A stretch of DNA of 64,000 nt from Diogma glabrata (lineage: Eukaryota; Arthropoda; Insecta; Diptera; Cylindrotomidae), in NCBI GenBank assembly GCA_963693315.1, contig OY856187.1, positions 112,941,746 to 113,005,745 of the forward strand, written 5' to 3'. This document shows, one piece after another, positions 34,397 through 44,666 of the stretch; position 1 is the first letter of the stretch, and each line of letters opens with the position of its first letter. The notes beneath the pieces are model-generated. The model was given only the letters and a program-made list of their open reading frames with translations. It was not told the origin of the DNA and ran no database searches. A program made the translations under genes and the position numbers.

Positions 34397-35781
34397 GTTA
34401 TTTAAATTTAATCAATCAGTCAACACTACCTTCTGGTTCAGATTTATCAACATCACTAACAGTGGGTGACGATGCAGTATCCAATGACGCATCTTCAAAT
34501 GAAACATCAGATGAAATGCAAACCGATCAACTGATTGGTGCCAGCTTTAATCGAGATTATGTTCAAACACCAAACTTGATTAACATAGAGCGTGATGTGC
34601 TAATTAATAATTTAAACGAACATATTGTGCCGCATATATCGGATCATCTTTCACCTCTTAAAATAAATTTGTGTGGCAGTCTCGACTACAGAAAACAAAA
34701 ATCCGTTCAAATAACTAAGTCTATTCAGGAACGTTTGACTGGAGAAGTATTAGAGTTGTCTGAAAATGCAAAAATAAGGCAACATTATGAAGAAATTATT
34801 AAAAACCTAAAGATACATTTCGACAATGGGGATTATGCTGAAAAACAAAAAATGTTGTCAATTTTACCGCAAGAAATGAAAATGCAGGAGATTCAAGATA
34901 TATTTGGAAGTAATGCTACGCGTCATTTGGTTGAAAAAAGTAAAACTCTACATGAAAATAATTTTCAGCATTCATCTGCGACGGATAAAAGAGGTGTATC
35001 CGCAACAGATATAAATGTTGTGGAGCAGTTCTATAAAAGTGATGAAATCAGTAGATTATTGCCAGGCAAACGAGATGCAATATCTTTTAAAAAAGGAGAG
35101 GAGCGCATAAAAACACAAAAGCGCTTATTACTATGTACATTAAATGAAGCTTATGTGGAGTTTAAAAATGAGTTTCCTGATGTGAAAATAGGATTTACTA
35201 AATTCACGTCCCTTCGACCACAAGAATATATAAAATTATCCCAAGGAGTTCATAATGTGTGCGTGTGTACCATACATCAAAATATAAAACTAATGATTCA
35301 ACACTCTAAGATGTCTTGGATTACTGATGCTGCTTTCCAAAATTATAAAACATTAATTGAATTTGTTTCATGTGGTAAATTAACAGAAGATTGTCATAAT
35401 TTGAAGTGCAATGAATGTTCAAAAAAACTTCAACAACTGAAAGAAAAATTACTAAATGATTTTGACGTTAAAGGAATCCTTCAAGTCAAATATCAACAAT
35501 GGAATACCACTGATCGATGCAATTTGGATACTTTAATAAAAACTGTAGAAAAATTTATGAAAAAATTTATTTACCGTTTACAAATTTTGATACCACACAA
35601 CTTTATAGCTAAACAGCAATCTAAATTCATTGAGGAAAAAAAAATGTAGAAGCAGGAGAGTGCTTCGTTCAAGGGGATTTTTCTGAAAACTACGGCTTCA
35701 TAATTCAGAATGCGGTTCAAGGCTATTATTATAATAATTCACAAGCTACTATTCATCCATTTGTCATTTATTTTAAAAGTG
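34397..35781 (+). pseudogene. Putative transposase, N-terminal two thirds
   Basis: A 395-codon frame begins at a GTG (34462), but the frame is open upstream to about 34397 (STLPSGSDLSTSLT) without an ATG. A good acceptor ('tttttttttccaccag', about 34356-34372) lies upstream, so this is probably a downstream exon. It encodes a coiled, Lys/Glu-rich part, then DEISRLLPGKRDAISFK, RLLLCTLNEAYVEFK, VKIGFTKFTSLRP, HNVCVCTIHQNIKLM (Cys pair and His), CHNLKCNECSKK (second Cys cluster), FIAKQQSKFI. After a stop at 35647, the frame shifts to CFVQGDFSENYGF, AVQGYYYNNSQATIHPFVIYF. I recognise this as a family of uncharacterised transposon proteins common in insect and cnidarian genomes. The Cys/His motifs suggest metal binding. 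Confidence 0.6.
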
Positions 35782-36649
35782 CCACGCATGTACGCATGGA
35801 GGGATCAGTTTTTATTAATTTGTTAATTTTTTTCTATTTTTTGATCCACGGGTGTGACAACCACGCGTAATCCAGTCCCTGCTATTGGCATATGAGTTAA
35901 CGTGAGATATCACATACCACTGACAATAGCAGTGAGATATCACTAGCCAAGGTGATATCTTAGGGGTGCTGGCGGATGAGCTGTATTCAGTCAACGGCAG
36001 CACTCTCAATCTTAGCTAATGAATATTCCTTGATGCTGGAACGCTGTAGCTTGCTCGAAGAAACAAGCCTCCATATAACTATATATCTGAGCTTTAATCA
36101 TTGAAAAATATACTGTGTCCCATAATCAAGGATTATGCCATTTGGCAAACCAATTTTAGTTTTGTTCCTGCAAATTTTTAAAACAAATTTGCTTTTTACC
36201 TCTTATTTTATTTTTATTTTCCCTATCCTATCACGAAATATTGGCCTATGTCATATTTTATATGTGATAGGATTTATGGTTTAGTTATCCATTATTTAAC
36301 AAAAAAATATTAAAAAAAAACAAAAAAAAACAGATTTGCGTCCATTAACATCCTTAGAACGCATGTTGTTGTGGGACCTTGTAATGAAGCGCTTTCTCAT
36401 TGGCGAACCAATGAGAAGGACATAGCAGGAAGCGTACCTAGCGAGATTGATTTTCAGGCCCCAAGCTAGCTTCAGCCCATGGGAACGATAAAGTAACCCT
36501 GCTACTTCAGCACAAATACAGAAATGTACGCTATTCACGAAAATTTGCAGAAATGGAAAGAAATACAAGTGAAACAAACGGAGACTCTGGCGACTCCTGT
36601 TGCGAAAGACCCACGATCAACACGTCCAACCCCCACGTTCACTCACATA

Positions 36650-36684
36650 CGCCCACACACCCACACACACACACATTCACACCC
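36650..36684. repeat. (CA)n microsatellite
   Basis: ACACACCCACACACACACACA-type run within the 4.7-kb insertion. Confidence 0.9.
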
Positions 36685-36849
36685 CTTTATCATCAGGACC
36701 TAAGTAATAAAATAAATTTACTCACCCCATGATTGAACCCCGTCCTCCTATTCTGCTTCCATCAGCCCTCCATCAGCACGTTGTTCAGGTTTGAAACCTC
36801 TCAAAAACACTTTGTATATCACGAACGTTGATCAAAGTTACACGTACGA

Positions 36850-38060
36850 ACGTGGTACCAAACTGTTAGGTAAAAACGTTCAATAAACTGGCCGTCGTTG
36901 TATACTTTTGTTGAATCAAAATGTTAAACAGAAACGTTATATAAACTTGCTATCGATGGATAATATTGTTGAATCAAAATGATAATCAGAAACGTTATAT
37001 AAATTTGCAATCGATGGATAACTTTGTTGAATCAGAATGATAAGCAGAAACGTTATATAAATTTGCAATCAATGTATAGTTTTGTTGAATCAAAATGATA
37101 AGTAGAAACGTTGTATAAACTTGTAAAATTTTGTTGAATCAAAATGATAAGTAGAAACGTTATATAAACTTGTAAAATTTTGTTGAATCCCAAAATGATA
37201 AGTAGAATCGTTATATATACTTGTAAAATTTTGTTGAATAAAACATGATAAGTAGGAACGTTATATAAACTTGTAAAATTTTGTTGAATCAAAAATGTTG
37301 TACTTGATGTATACTTTTGTTGAATCAAAAATGATAAGCAGAAACGTTATATAAACTTGTAAAATTTTGTTCAATCAAAAATGGTAAGTAGGAACGTTAT
37401 ATAAACTTGTATAATTTTGTTGAATCAAAAATATTGTAATTGATGTATACTTTTGTTGAATCAAAAATGATAAGCAGAAACGTTATATAAACTTGTATAA
37501 TTTTGTTGAATCAAAAATGTTGTAATTGATGTATTCTTTTGTTGAATCAAAAATGATACGTAGAAACGTTATATAAATTTGTAAAATTTTGTTGAATCAA
37601 AAATGATAAATAGGAACGATATATAAACTTGTAAAATTTTGTTGAATCAAAAATGTTGTAATTGATGTAAAATTTTGTTGAATCAAAAAAATGATAAGTA
37701 GAAACGTTATATGAACTCGCGTAATTTTGTTGAATCAAAAATGGTAAGTAGGAATGTTATGTAAACTTGTATAATTTTGTTGAATCAAAAATATTGTAAT
37801 TGATGTATACTTTTGTTGAATCAAAAATGATACGTAGAAACGTTATATAAATTGGCAATCGATGGATAATTTAGATGAATAAAACGTTACACAGGAACGT
37901 TAATTGATAATGTTGTTGCAGCAAATGACAAGTAGAAACGTTCTATAAACTTGCAGTCAGCAGCGTTATGTAATTTTGTTCTTATAAACCAGGAATAAAT
38001 TGTGAGGTAGAAATGTTGAGTAAATTCGTAATCATTAAATAACTTTATTGAATAAAACGT
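36850..38060. repeat. Minisatellite, ~50-65-bp unit, about 20 copies
   Basis: The core 'ttttgttgaatcaaaaatga' followed by 'taagtagaaacgttatataa' and 'acttgtaaaa' repeats from about 36850 to 38060. Some units carry an extra 'tgttgtaattgatgtatac' segment, giving a higher-order pattern of alternating short and long units. Divergence rises toward both ends. Confidence 0.9.
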
Positions 38061-38119
38061 CACGTAGAAACGTTAATTAAAAATTGGTAATCACCAGCGT
38101 TGAAGAAATTTGTTACCCA

Positions 38120-38400
38120 AATTATTGAATGAATTCGTTATCAAAGCTGACATTGATGATAGACATATGGTGCCAAGATGTGCTGTGAAACTTGATAATG
38201 ATGACAAAAATATGAGATACAACCTCGTTGTACAACTGGCCAATGATGATTTAAGTTGGATGAAAATATGTGTATAAACCTTGATATGATACTATAAAAG
38301 TTGTGTCCAACTTTGTTGTAAAGGTTGACAATGATGATATCAGTTGGATGAAAATACGTGGTATGAACTTAGGTATGATATTGTAGAACGTTGCGCTGCA
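38120..38400. repeat. Diverged ~100-bp repeat within the insertion
   Basis: 'tgacaatgatgat.t.agttggatgaaaata' and flanking 'aaccttgatatgatactataaaagttg' recur about three times with many changes. It may be an older relative of the adjacent minisatellite. Confidence 0.5.
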
Positions 38401-38561
38401 CAATTATTTCACCTCCCAGACGGATATTTTAACGATGATAAAAAAAACTCGGGCGATATAGATATAATTTTCTTTAATTTATAACTCGGAACATCTACAA
38501 TACACTTAGGTGTAGTTAATTGTTAAATTCTATGACCTATTTTTGAGACAGAGTGTCATTA

Positions 38562-38584
38562 TATCTATATATATATATATATCA
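38562..38584. repeat. (AT)n microsatellite
   Basis: Short TATATA run. Confidence 0.85.
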
Positions 38585-38599
38585 AGTATCAATATGTAT

Positions 38600-40370
38600 A
38601 ACAATTAGTTGGATGAAATTCAGGATTGCATCGTAATTAATTTACGTTGGATAAGCCACTCGTTCTTATAAATTTTACCATAAATTAGGTTGAACTGAAA
38701 ACAATTCAACTTCGGTGGGTATATATTATTCCTTAGTTCACAATTTATAACCAAGATTATGTGTACAAACAGTTATAAATAATTGGAGATCAATTACACT
38801 AAATAATTACCGCACAGAAAAGATAAAAAAAAAATTCGAATGTTCTCGTTTTGTCGTCTACTGACATGCAATAAATAGACAGAGCTTCAAGGTCTCTTAC
38901 TTAACGGCACTAACATGCAGCATAGTTTTTTATTTTGTTTAAATCTCGTTTTGCTAATCGCCACGACGATACCAGAATCATACTGTAACTCTTTAGGGCT
39001 CATAAAACATTTTCTCCATCAACACAAATGCATTTACTTTAATTTTACCGTCACACCCAAAAACAAATGACTTCATTAACTTTATTTTAACGGATTAAAA
39101 GAATAATTTTTGTATGAACATTCGACTATCAATAAATAGACAATAAGAAATAATGGTACTGAACACGGAACAAACTTAAAGATTAAATTTATAATTTTAC
39201 TATCGACTTGGCTTTGATTTTCATAACTCAAAACACAGTTAAGTCCAAACTGGATTTTCTACTTACACGGGCACATAATAAAATTCACATAACATCTCGT
39301 CCAGTAATAACAACGGAAATACAAAAACTATCGCACTGACTACGGCACAAACATATAAATTATTCTTTTTTTTATTATATTATTATATTATTACTTGAAT
39401 AAAGAGAAACCGTATTAAAATATTTAATTCACTTTATCAACTCGACCGTATTTTTCATGTAACTCTTCACGAACTGTCAGACATCAAACACAAGAATTCA
39501 AAAGTAATAGATTTGAAAGAGTACTATGTGAATCGCTAAATTGAACTAAGAGAGAGAATAATTTACAGTGCTCATTATATAGCCAAATTTTTAGTCTCGC
39601 AATAACTCGAATACAGTGTTTAGATGGGAGATAATTAATTTACATCAGATTTTCAAATTATTGGGAACTTTTTATAGTTACACAAAACCGTTTGCTATTC
39701 GATAATATTGTACGAAAATAAGGTTGTGACACAAAATATTTCCGACACATCCATAACATTTATAATTGAATTCAAAATGAATTAAATGCAGATTCGATCA
39801 ATGTTATGATGTTTAGACATTTATTAAACTACAATCTACTATATCAGTACAGTGAAGTTCAGTTCAATAACGGAAGGATTGTTTTAAGCAAAATATTCAT
39901 ATAAAGACAAATCAAATGTTTAACAAAGCAAAAATAGTAATTCTTTGCATGTTGACGATTGGAAATAAATACGCACAGTTGTTATGAGGTTTGAAAATTT
40001 CGTAGTTTCATTACGGTTGGTGTTTAGAAAATTCAAACTCAAGTAATATAGTGAGAACAATCGAATGGAAGTATAGCGCGCATCAATTTTAGGGTGTTGT
40101 AAGATTAAATGTTAGTGGTTATACGGATGATAATTAAAGAAAATTATTAATTAATTCAAATTAACCAAGATTATGTTATATTAATGAATAAATAAAATCA
40201 GGGTAATTAGTGCAATTTTCTTTCTCCCATACGCTTGTCCGGCTATTGAAGATTTAGTTAGATTTTAAGAAAAATAAGGAAACTATGGGTTAAGGGAACT
40301 ATACGAAATATGACTATTGATGATGAATGGATGAGAAACTATTACAAGCGGTACAGATTAATATAAGAAA
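38600..40370. other. AT-rich part of the 4.7-kb insertion
   Basis: About 1.8 kb without open frames of note or repeats that I recognise. Confidence 0.5.
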
Positions 40371-40527
40371 CAACAACTAAAGAAGCCGCGACTATAATAC
40401 ACTATGTTCAGGCACTAGTCCAGACTATCCATTACAACCTTGGTCTTAAAAGGTTTTTATGTGTTGTTGTGACACATATTGTAATGCCTACTACACATCA
40501 CATTTTATTTAATAAAAAAAAAAAAAA

Positions 40528-41110
40528 AAAAGTGAATATATACAGCACCGAAGTTTTATACTCATTTCGGATATAAACGATCACAACAGTACTACAGTCC
40601 ATCTTTTCATTACAAAACTTATTGAATTCATCAAAACGCATATAAATTCTAATATTACAAAAATAATTTATAACACTGACGGTGCACCTTCTCAATACAA
40701 AAATAAACATAACCTAATTAACTTATGCCACCACAAAAAAGACTTTAAGGTTGATGCAGAATGGCCTTTTCATGCTACCAGCCATGGCAAGTGACCTTAC
40801 GATGGGCTTGGTGGTACACTGAAGCGCGCTGCACACCGTTATAGTATGGGGAACAGAGATATTATTCAAACACCAAAAGAACTTTTCGAATGGGCTTTAA
40901 AATGGGAATCTACCATGAACTTTGGATACCCCGATAAAAATGAATATTAATTCACAAAAGAAATATTGCAAAATCGATATAAAAATGCGATGACTATAAG
41001 TGGAACTCAAAAATTTCACTGTTTTGTACCATTTAATACTAAGACAATAATTGCAAAAATGTTTTCCAACTCAGAAGAAACTTGTAAATGTAAAATAAGT
41101 AAATAATTTT
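40528..41110 (+). pseudogene. Putative transposase, C-terminal third
   Basis: This continues the frame broken at 35781: EYIQHRSFILISDINDHNSTTVHLF, then NITKIIYNTDGAPSQYKNKHNLINLCHHKKDF, AEWPFHATSHGK, a stop in place of the expected Gly, then YDGLGGTLKRAAHRYSM and PKELFEWALKW. The conserved acidic residues (ISD..., TDGAPSQYKN, YDGLGG) could form a DDE-like catalytic centre; that is inference. It has a nonsense codon after SHGK (about 40791), another after NEY (about 40948) and ends at about 41103. With the N-terminal part the gene would encode roughly 640 residues or more. Confidence 0.6.
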
Positions 41111-41389
41111 TAATAACTATATTTATTTTCTTTAACCTACATATATAATTTATATGCTATTTTAAAAAGTTTATTCAATAATAAAATATTTGTAATTTAA
41201 TGTTAAAATACAATCTTTTACTTTATGATTCCATAATAACATAATACGAACATAATACTTCTCCAGTCAAAAGTTCCTAAATAGATTTAGTTATTCATAC
41301 GGCTTTTTTGAGACTATCAAATTATTTTTTATAAGAGTGATAAGTGATTACTAAAAGTGATAAATAAACATTTCATTTTTTTATGCCAT

Positions 41390-41590
41390 CTAATACAAAG
41401 AAAATAATTGCAGAAGTGTTTTCTTATTCAAAAGAAACTTCTGTTTGTAAAATAAGTAAATCATTTTTAACAATTGTATTTATTTTATTTATTGTACTAC
41501 ATATATAATTTTTATAATATTTTAAAAAGCTCATTTAATAATAAAATATTTGATATTTATCATTAAAAAAAATCTCTTAGTGTATAACGC
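41390..41590 (+). repeat. Duplicated 3' end of the transposase gene
   Basis: Repeats about 41025-41220: 'atttaatactaagacaataattgcaaaa' matches 'atctaatacaaagaaaataattgcagaa', followed by similar Ser/Glu codons and 'gtaaaataagtaaat'. It lies next to the inverted end of the transposon. Confidence 0.75.
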
Positions 41591-41780
41591 CATTTTCATA
41601 ATTTTCCTTCAGAACAAAAAAAACTGATTCCTGACATTCATATGCACAACGAATTTTATCTTTAAAACAAAAAATAACGCATGTCCTTAACTTTCTCGGG
41701 AATACCGGGATTAAAATTTTGTGAATCCCGTAGTCCCGGGATTCATAAAACACCACGGGATTGCAATCCCTAAAGGAGAC

Positions 41781-43573
41781 TGTTGAGTTAGAAGGACGAC
41801 AAATGCCTTATTACAAATTTGGTCTGTGTGGTTTTATGTTTCGTCACATTGCATTTACGTAAGGGGGTATTTTAGAATCAATTAACTTTTTTTGTTTCAA
41901 GATCGGGCAAAGTATTATACTTTGAAAGGAAATCAGCAATTTTTGACCTGTTAACTTCTACCAGTTTGAAAGTGTGTATGAATGTGAATGAATGTGCTGA
42001 GATTCAATATTAAGTTTCATCAGATTAGTATCATATATGTCGGAAAAACTTCAGAAAATTGTATGGATTGCAAAGATAAATAGATTGGCTATTCTCCATG
42101 TTGTGAAACTTCGTTTGCTATACTCACAGAAGTCATGATAGAAAGTTGTGATAAAATGTCTTTTAAAAAATACTAAATGACTTAAGTTACGCATCAGTAC
42201 CGGCAATACTAAATTTTTAACAATATCCAGGAATGCATCGTTTGGAAATCTAGATAGCGACAACAGCGATATATATATAATCAATAATTTTGAAGATCGT
42301 CTGAAGATCTTTTATATAAAAAACATAGCTTACGAAATACTTTAAAACTTTTTAAAACTTAGGTTCCACAATAATATGCATCCTGAGATGTTAATGAACG
42401 CAAATATTTTTTTTTGAATGTCTCATATTTTATTTAAAAAAACGGATAACTGAACCAAAAACCATATTAACATAAAAAATATGACAGAGTTCAAAGGTAG
42501 GATGGAGGAAATAAGAATAAAATAGGTAACAAGCAAATTTTTTTTTAAAATTTACAGCAACAACACTGAAACGGAGTTTTCCATAAGCTAGATAGTATAG
42601 CATATTCATTCCTTGGTAAAAATAAAATTGAATTTTTATCAATTTACTTTTGCTTTAATGTACGTCACGCCACATACACCCTTTTATCAATGAAATATAA
42701 TGAAAAATATCTGGTTATAGGTAGTTGCAGAGTAAAGGTCGTTTTTTGCGGTTCCTCTGGAATTTGATAAACCTTCGTGCAGCTTTCTGAAAGGTCATCT
42801 GTTTTGGGAGATTGAATCAACAAAAGAAGTATAATGCTTATCTTTATGACGGTTATGTAAAGTTTTTATTTTTTGATCTTCCAAACCGCATTCGTCTAGT
42901 ACGAGTAAATACCTGACATGTTTCATTTCATTTATTTTTAGTTGTAATAAGAGTTCAATGTTTCAGAATGCCTTCCTCAAATAAAAGGAAGATGTTCGTG
43001 TGCAGTTTCCACGGTTACATTCACTAAAGTAAAACAAATTTTCAATCTATCAACAAAATCCTAATATTTTAAATTAAACCAAATTGTTTTTTTAAAGTCA
43101 GTCTGTAACTAATTTCAAACATAATCATCTTGTTTTAGATGGGTTACTTTACAGTTAATAAGATAAACTTTAAAACACAAAACCCATTCTAAAATGGAAG
43201 ATAAACAAAAGAAATTTAAATCAAATTAAAATTGTTCGTTCCTCTTACGAATTGGACTTATTCAAATAAAGATTTTCTTGGTTTCTTCTCATCATAATTA
43301 TAATTCCAGACAAAACTCAATCAATTATCGTAGTATATATAATCGTTTAAAGTTTAAACAATAAAAAAAGAGTTACATAAACAAAATCTATGAATAAGTG
43401 ACTAAGTGTATCCACGAATGAAGAAAATATATTAATAAGAGAAACCAATTTCGGATAGATTATGGTGGTCCATCAATCAGTATTGGTTTGGTTTAAAAGG
43501 TCAACTTGTTGCGTTAGAATTGTTTCGTTGTTGTTGTTAGATAAATTCGGTTGTATCGATTGGATAATAATGT
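41781..43573. other. Region without a recognised gene
   Basis: About 1.8 kb right of the hAT remnant. No recognisable coding sequence or clear repeat. Confidence 0.5.
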
Positions 43574-43820
43574 CGTCGCTTTAATAATGAAATGACGTAT
43601 ACGCAAAAGTATAGTTTCGAGATATTTGAGTTTAAAGTTTGATGTGCGCATGCATTTGCATGGACGCTAATTTATAATTTATTAATTCTTACCCCCAGTC
43701 ATAAAATAATTCGAAAATGTAAAAACGCCAATTCAAAGATACCCTTATGGGGAATGCATCGCACCTATTATATAAAAACAACGTATAAATAGCATACGTT
43801 GTTTCATTATTAAAGCGACG
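43574..43820. mobile_element. 247-bp MITE with 19-bp inverted ends
   Basis: CGTCGCTTTAATAATGAAA at 43574-43592 is exactly inverted at 43802-43820, followed inward on both sides by related 'acgtat' sequence. ATGT flanks both ends, a possible 4-bp target duplication. The family is not recognised. Confidence 0.75.
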
Positions 43821-44440
43821 ATGTATCATGTTGAGTATCAATATTTTTTCTTTGATTTTTTTGGTTAGTCATTGTTGTTATGAATAGTTTGTTATTTCTT
43901 TTAATAATTTTAAATTAGAAAATATGTGATATTTTGACTTCGGTTCGATAGATGGATTTCAATGTAAAAGTTGAAAAGTTATTCAGAATGTTATCCACAA
44001 TGTATTTGGAATTGTAGTAGATTTGAAGTATTGATTGTATTCGTAATTGATTATGATTTTTTTGTTACCAACAAAACATTTGTTCAATCAAATTTTTGAT
44101 TGCTCAACAAATTTTTTCTCATCCATCTATCTCCGAATGAGACTCATTCGGTTTATAATTTTCGATAAACATTTTGAATTGATTAATTTTAAAACGTAAT
44201 TAAATTGATATCTTTGATAGTCAAGGAAGCAGGCGTTGTTGTTTAAAAAATATTCATTGAACTTGTATGTTTTAACCAAAGCGTGGATTGTTTGTGTGTT
44301 TATTCCAAGATCGTAGCACTCTATAATTACGGCATTTTTTGTGAGAGAAGTAGTAACACAATTGTAATAGATCTAATTACGATTTTAATATACATTTTTT
44401 TTTTAATAAAATTTGTTGTGTTATAGGGTTTACAATATGT
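43821..44440. other. AT-rich region, nothing recognised
   Basis: No coding or repeat structure recognised. Confidence 0.5.
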
Positions 44441-44447
44441 GTCACAC

Positions 44448-44513
44448 CAACACATAAATACCTTTTAAGACCTAGGTCTATTCCTAGGTCCCAACAACTG
44501 GCGTTTTAAGGTC
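44448..44513 (+). promoter_or_regulatory. Possible LTR end and primer-binding site
   Basis: 'tgtgtcacaccaacacataa', then 'cttttaagacc' and 'ggtcccaacaac' are followed by TGGCG at about 44499. TGG(CG) directly after an LTR end would pair with the CCA tail of a priming tRNA. A short ORF starts 10 bp later, as gag does. The upstream 'acaatatgtgtcacaccaacacataaataccttttaagacc' is also present, inverted, near 40445-40490. No second LTR was found. Confidence 0.25.
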
Positions 44514-44666
44514 ATGATGAACGCTTTTTTTAAACCTCTGCGGGTTGAAGTCACCGCTGAAACTAAGGATTCCGACAAACCATTTGTGTGCGGTTCGGAC
44601 AAAGAAGTCTTTCTGCGATCTGCCAGTATTACAGCGTGGGATCTCGACCGTTTGACTGATTATTAG
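44514..44666 (+). CDS. Short open frame, possible gag start
   Basis: Two tandem ATGs open a 50-codon frame (MMNAFFKPLRVEVTAETKDS...) ending ITAWDLDRLTDY. The sequence is less AT-rich and more codon-like than its surroundings. Its place after a TGGCG primer-site-like motif suggests the first codons of an LTR retrotransposon gag, truncated by the stop. I do not recognise the protein. Confidence 0.25.
   Translation: MMNAFFKPLRVEVTAETKDSDKPFVCGSDKEVFLRSASITAWDLDRLTDY

Larger units (their letters stand above)
35782..40527 (+). mobile_element. 4.7-kb poly(A)-tailed insertion in the transposase gene
   Basis: The 7-bp target AAAAGTG occurs at 35775-35781 and again at 40528-40534. The insertion ends with AATAAA running into about 18 A. 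Taking it out joins YFKS to EYIQHRSFILISD in one frame, which fixes both ends exactly. A target duplication with a 3' poly(A) tail means reverse-transcribed RNA inserted by LINE machinery. It holds no reverse transcriptase or other recognisable protein. Its contents are a 5' region related to 32400-32640, a (CA)n run, a large minisatellite, an AT-rich stretch, and near the 3' end an antisense match to 44448-44490. It could be a retroposed non-coding transcript or a non-autonomous retroelement. Confidence 0.8.
33631..41696 (+). mobile_element. Unassigned transposon inserted in the hAT remnant
   Basis: The left region (33631-34400) is a duplicated ~600-bp unit. Part of it (about 34026-34215, from 'gaaagtttaggacatgcgtta' to 'attattaaatgaacttttt') is repeated in inverted form at about 41510-41696, giving inverted ends of roughly 180 bp. 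Between lies one large gene (about 34397-41103) interrupted by a 4.7-kb insertion. The 3' part of the gene (about 41025-41220) is duplicated at about 41390-41590. No target duplication could be fixed, because the hAT sequence at the junctions is decayed. Confidence 0.65.
32254..41772 (+). mobile_element. hAT transposon remnant, split by nested insertions
   Basis: The left end TAGGGATTGCAATCCC is matched by its inverted copy ending at 41772. The flanks GAGGAGAC (32246-32253) and AAGGAGAC (41773-41780) match in seven of eight bases, a decayed 8-bp target duplication. Both subterminal zones carry several ATCCCG/CGGGAT motifs. A hAT C-terminal motif is readable at 33571-33627. Only about 1.4 kb on the left and about 75 bp on the right belong to the hAT itself; the rest is later insertions. 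Confidence 0.85.

Noticed and set aside
34462..34464. GTG at 34462 as the transposase start codon
   Set aside because: Nuclear eukaryotic genes rarely start with GTG, and the frame is open upstream to a plausible splice acceptor, so this is more likely an internal exon.
37053..37738. Minus-strand frames of 60-90 codons with repeated IQQNFTSLYNV
   Set aside because: They are translations of the minisatellite unit; the residue period follows the DNA period.
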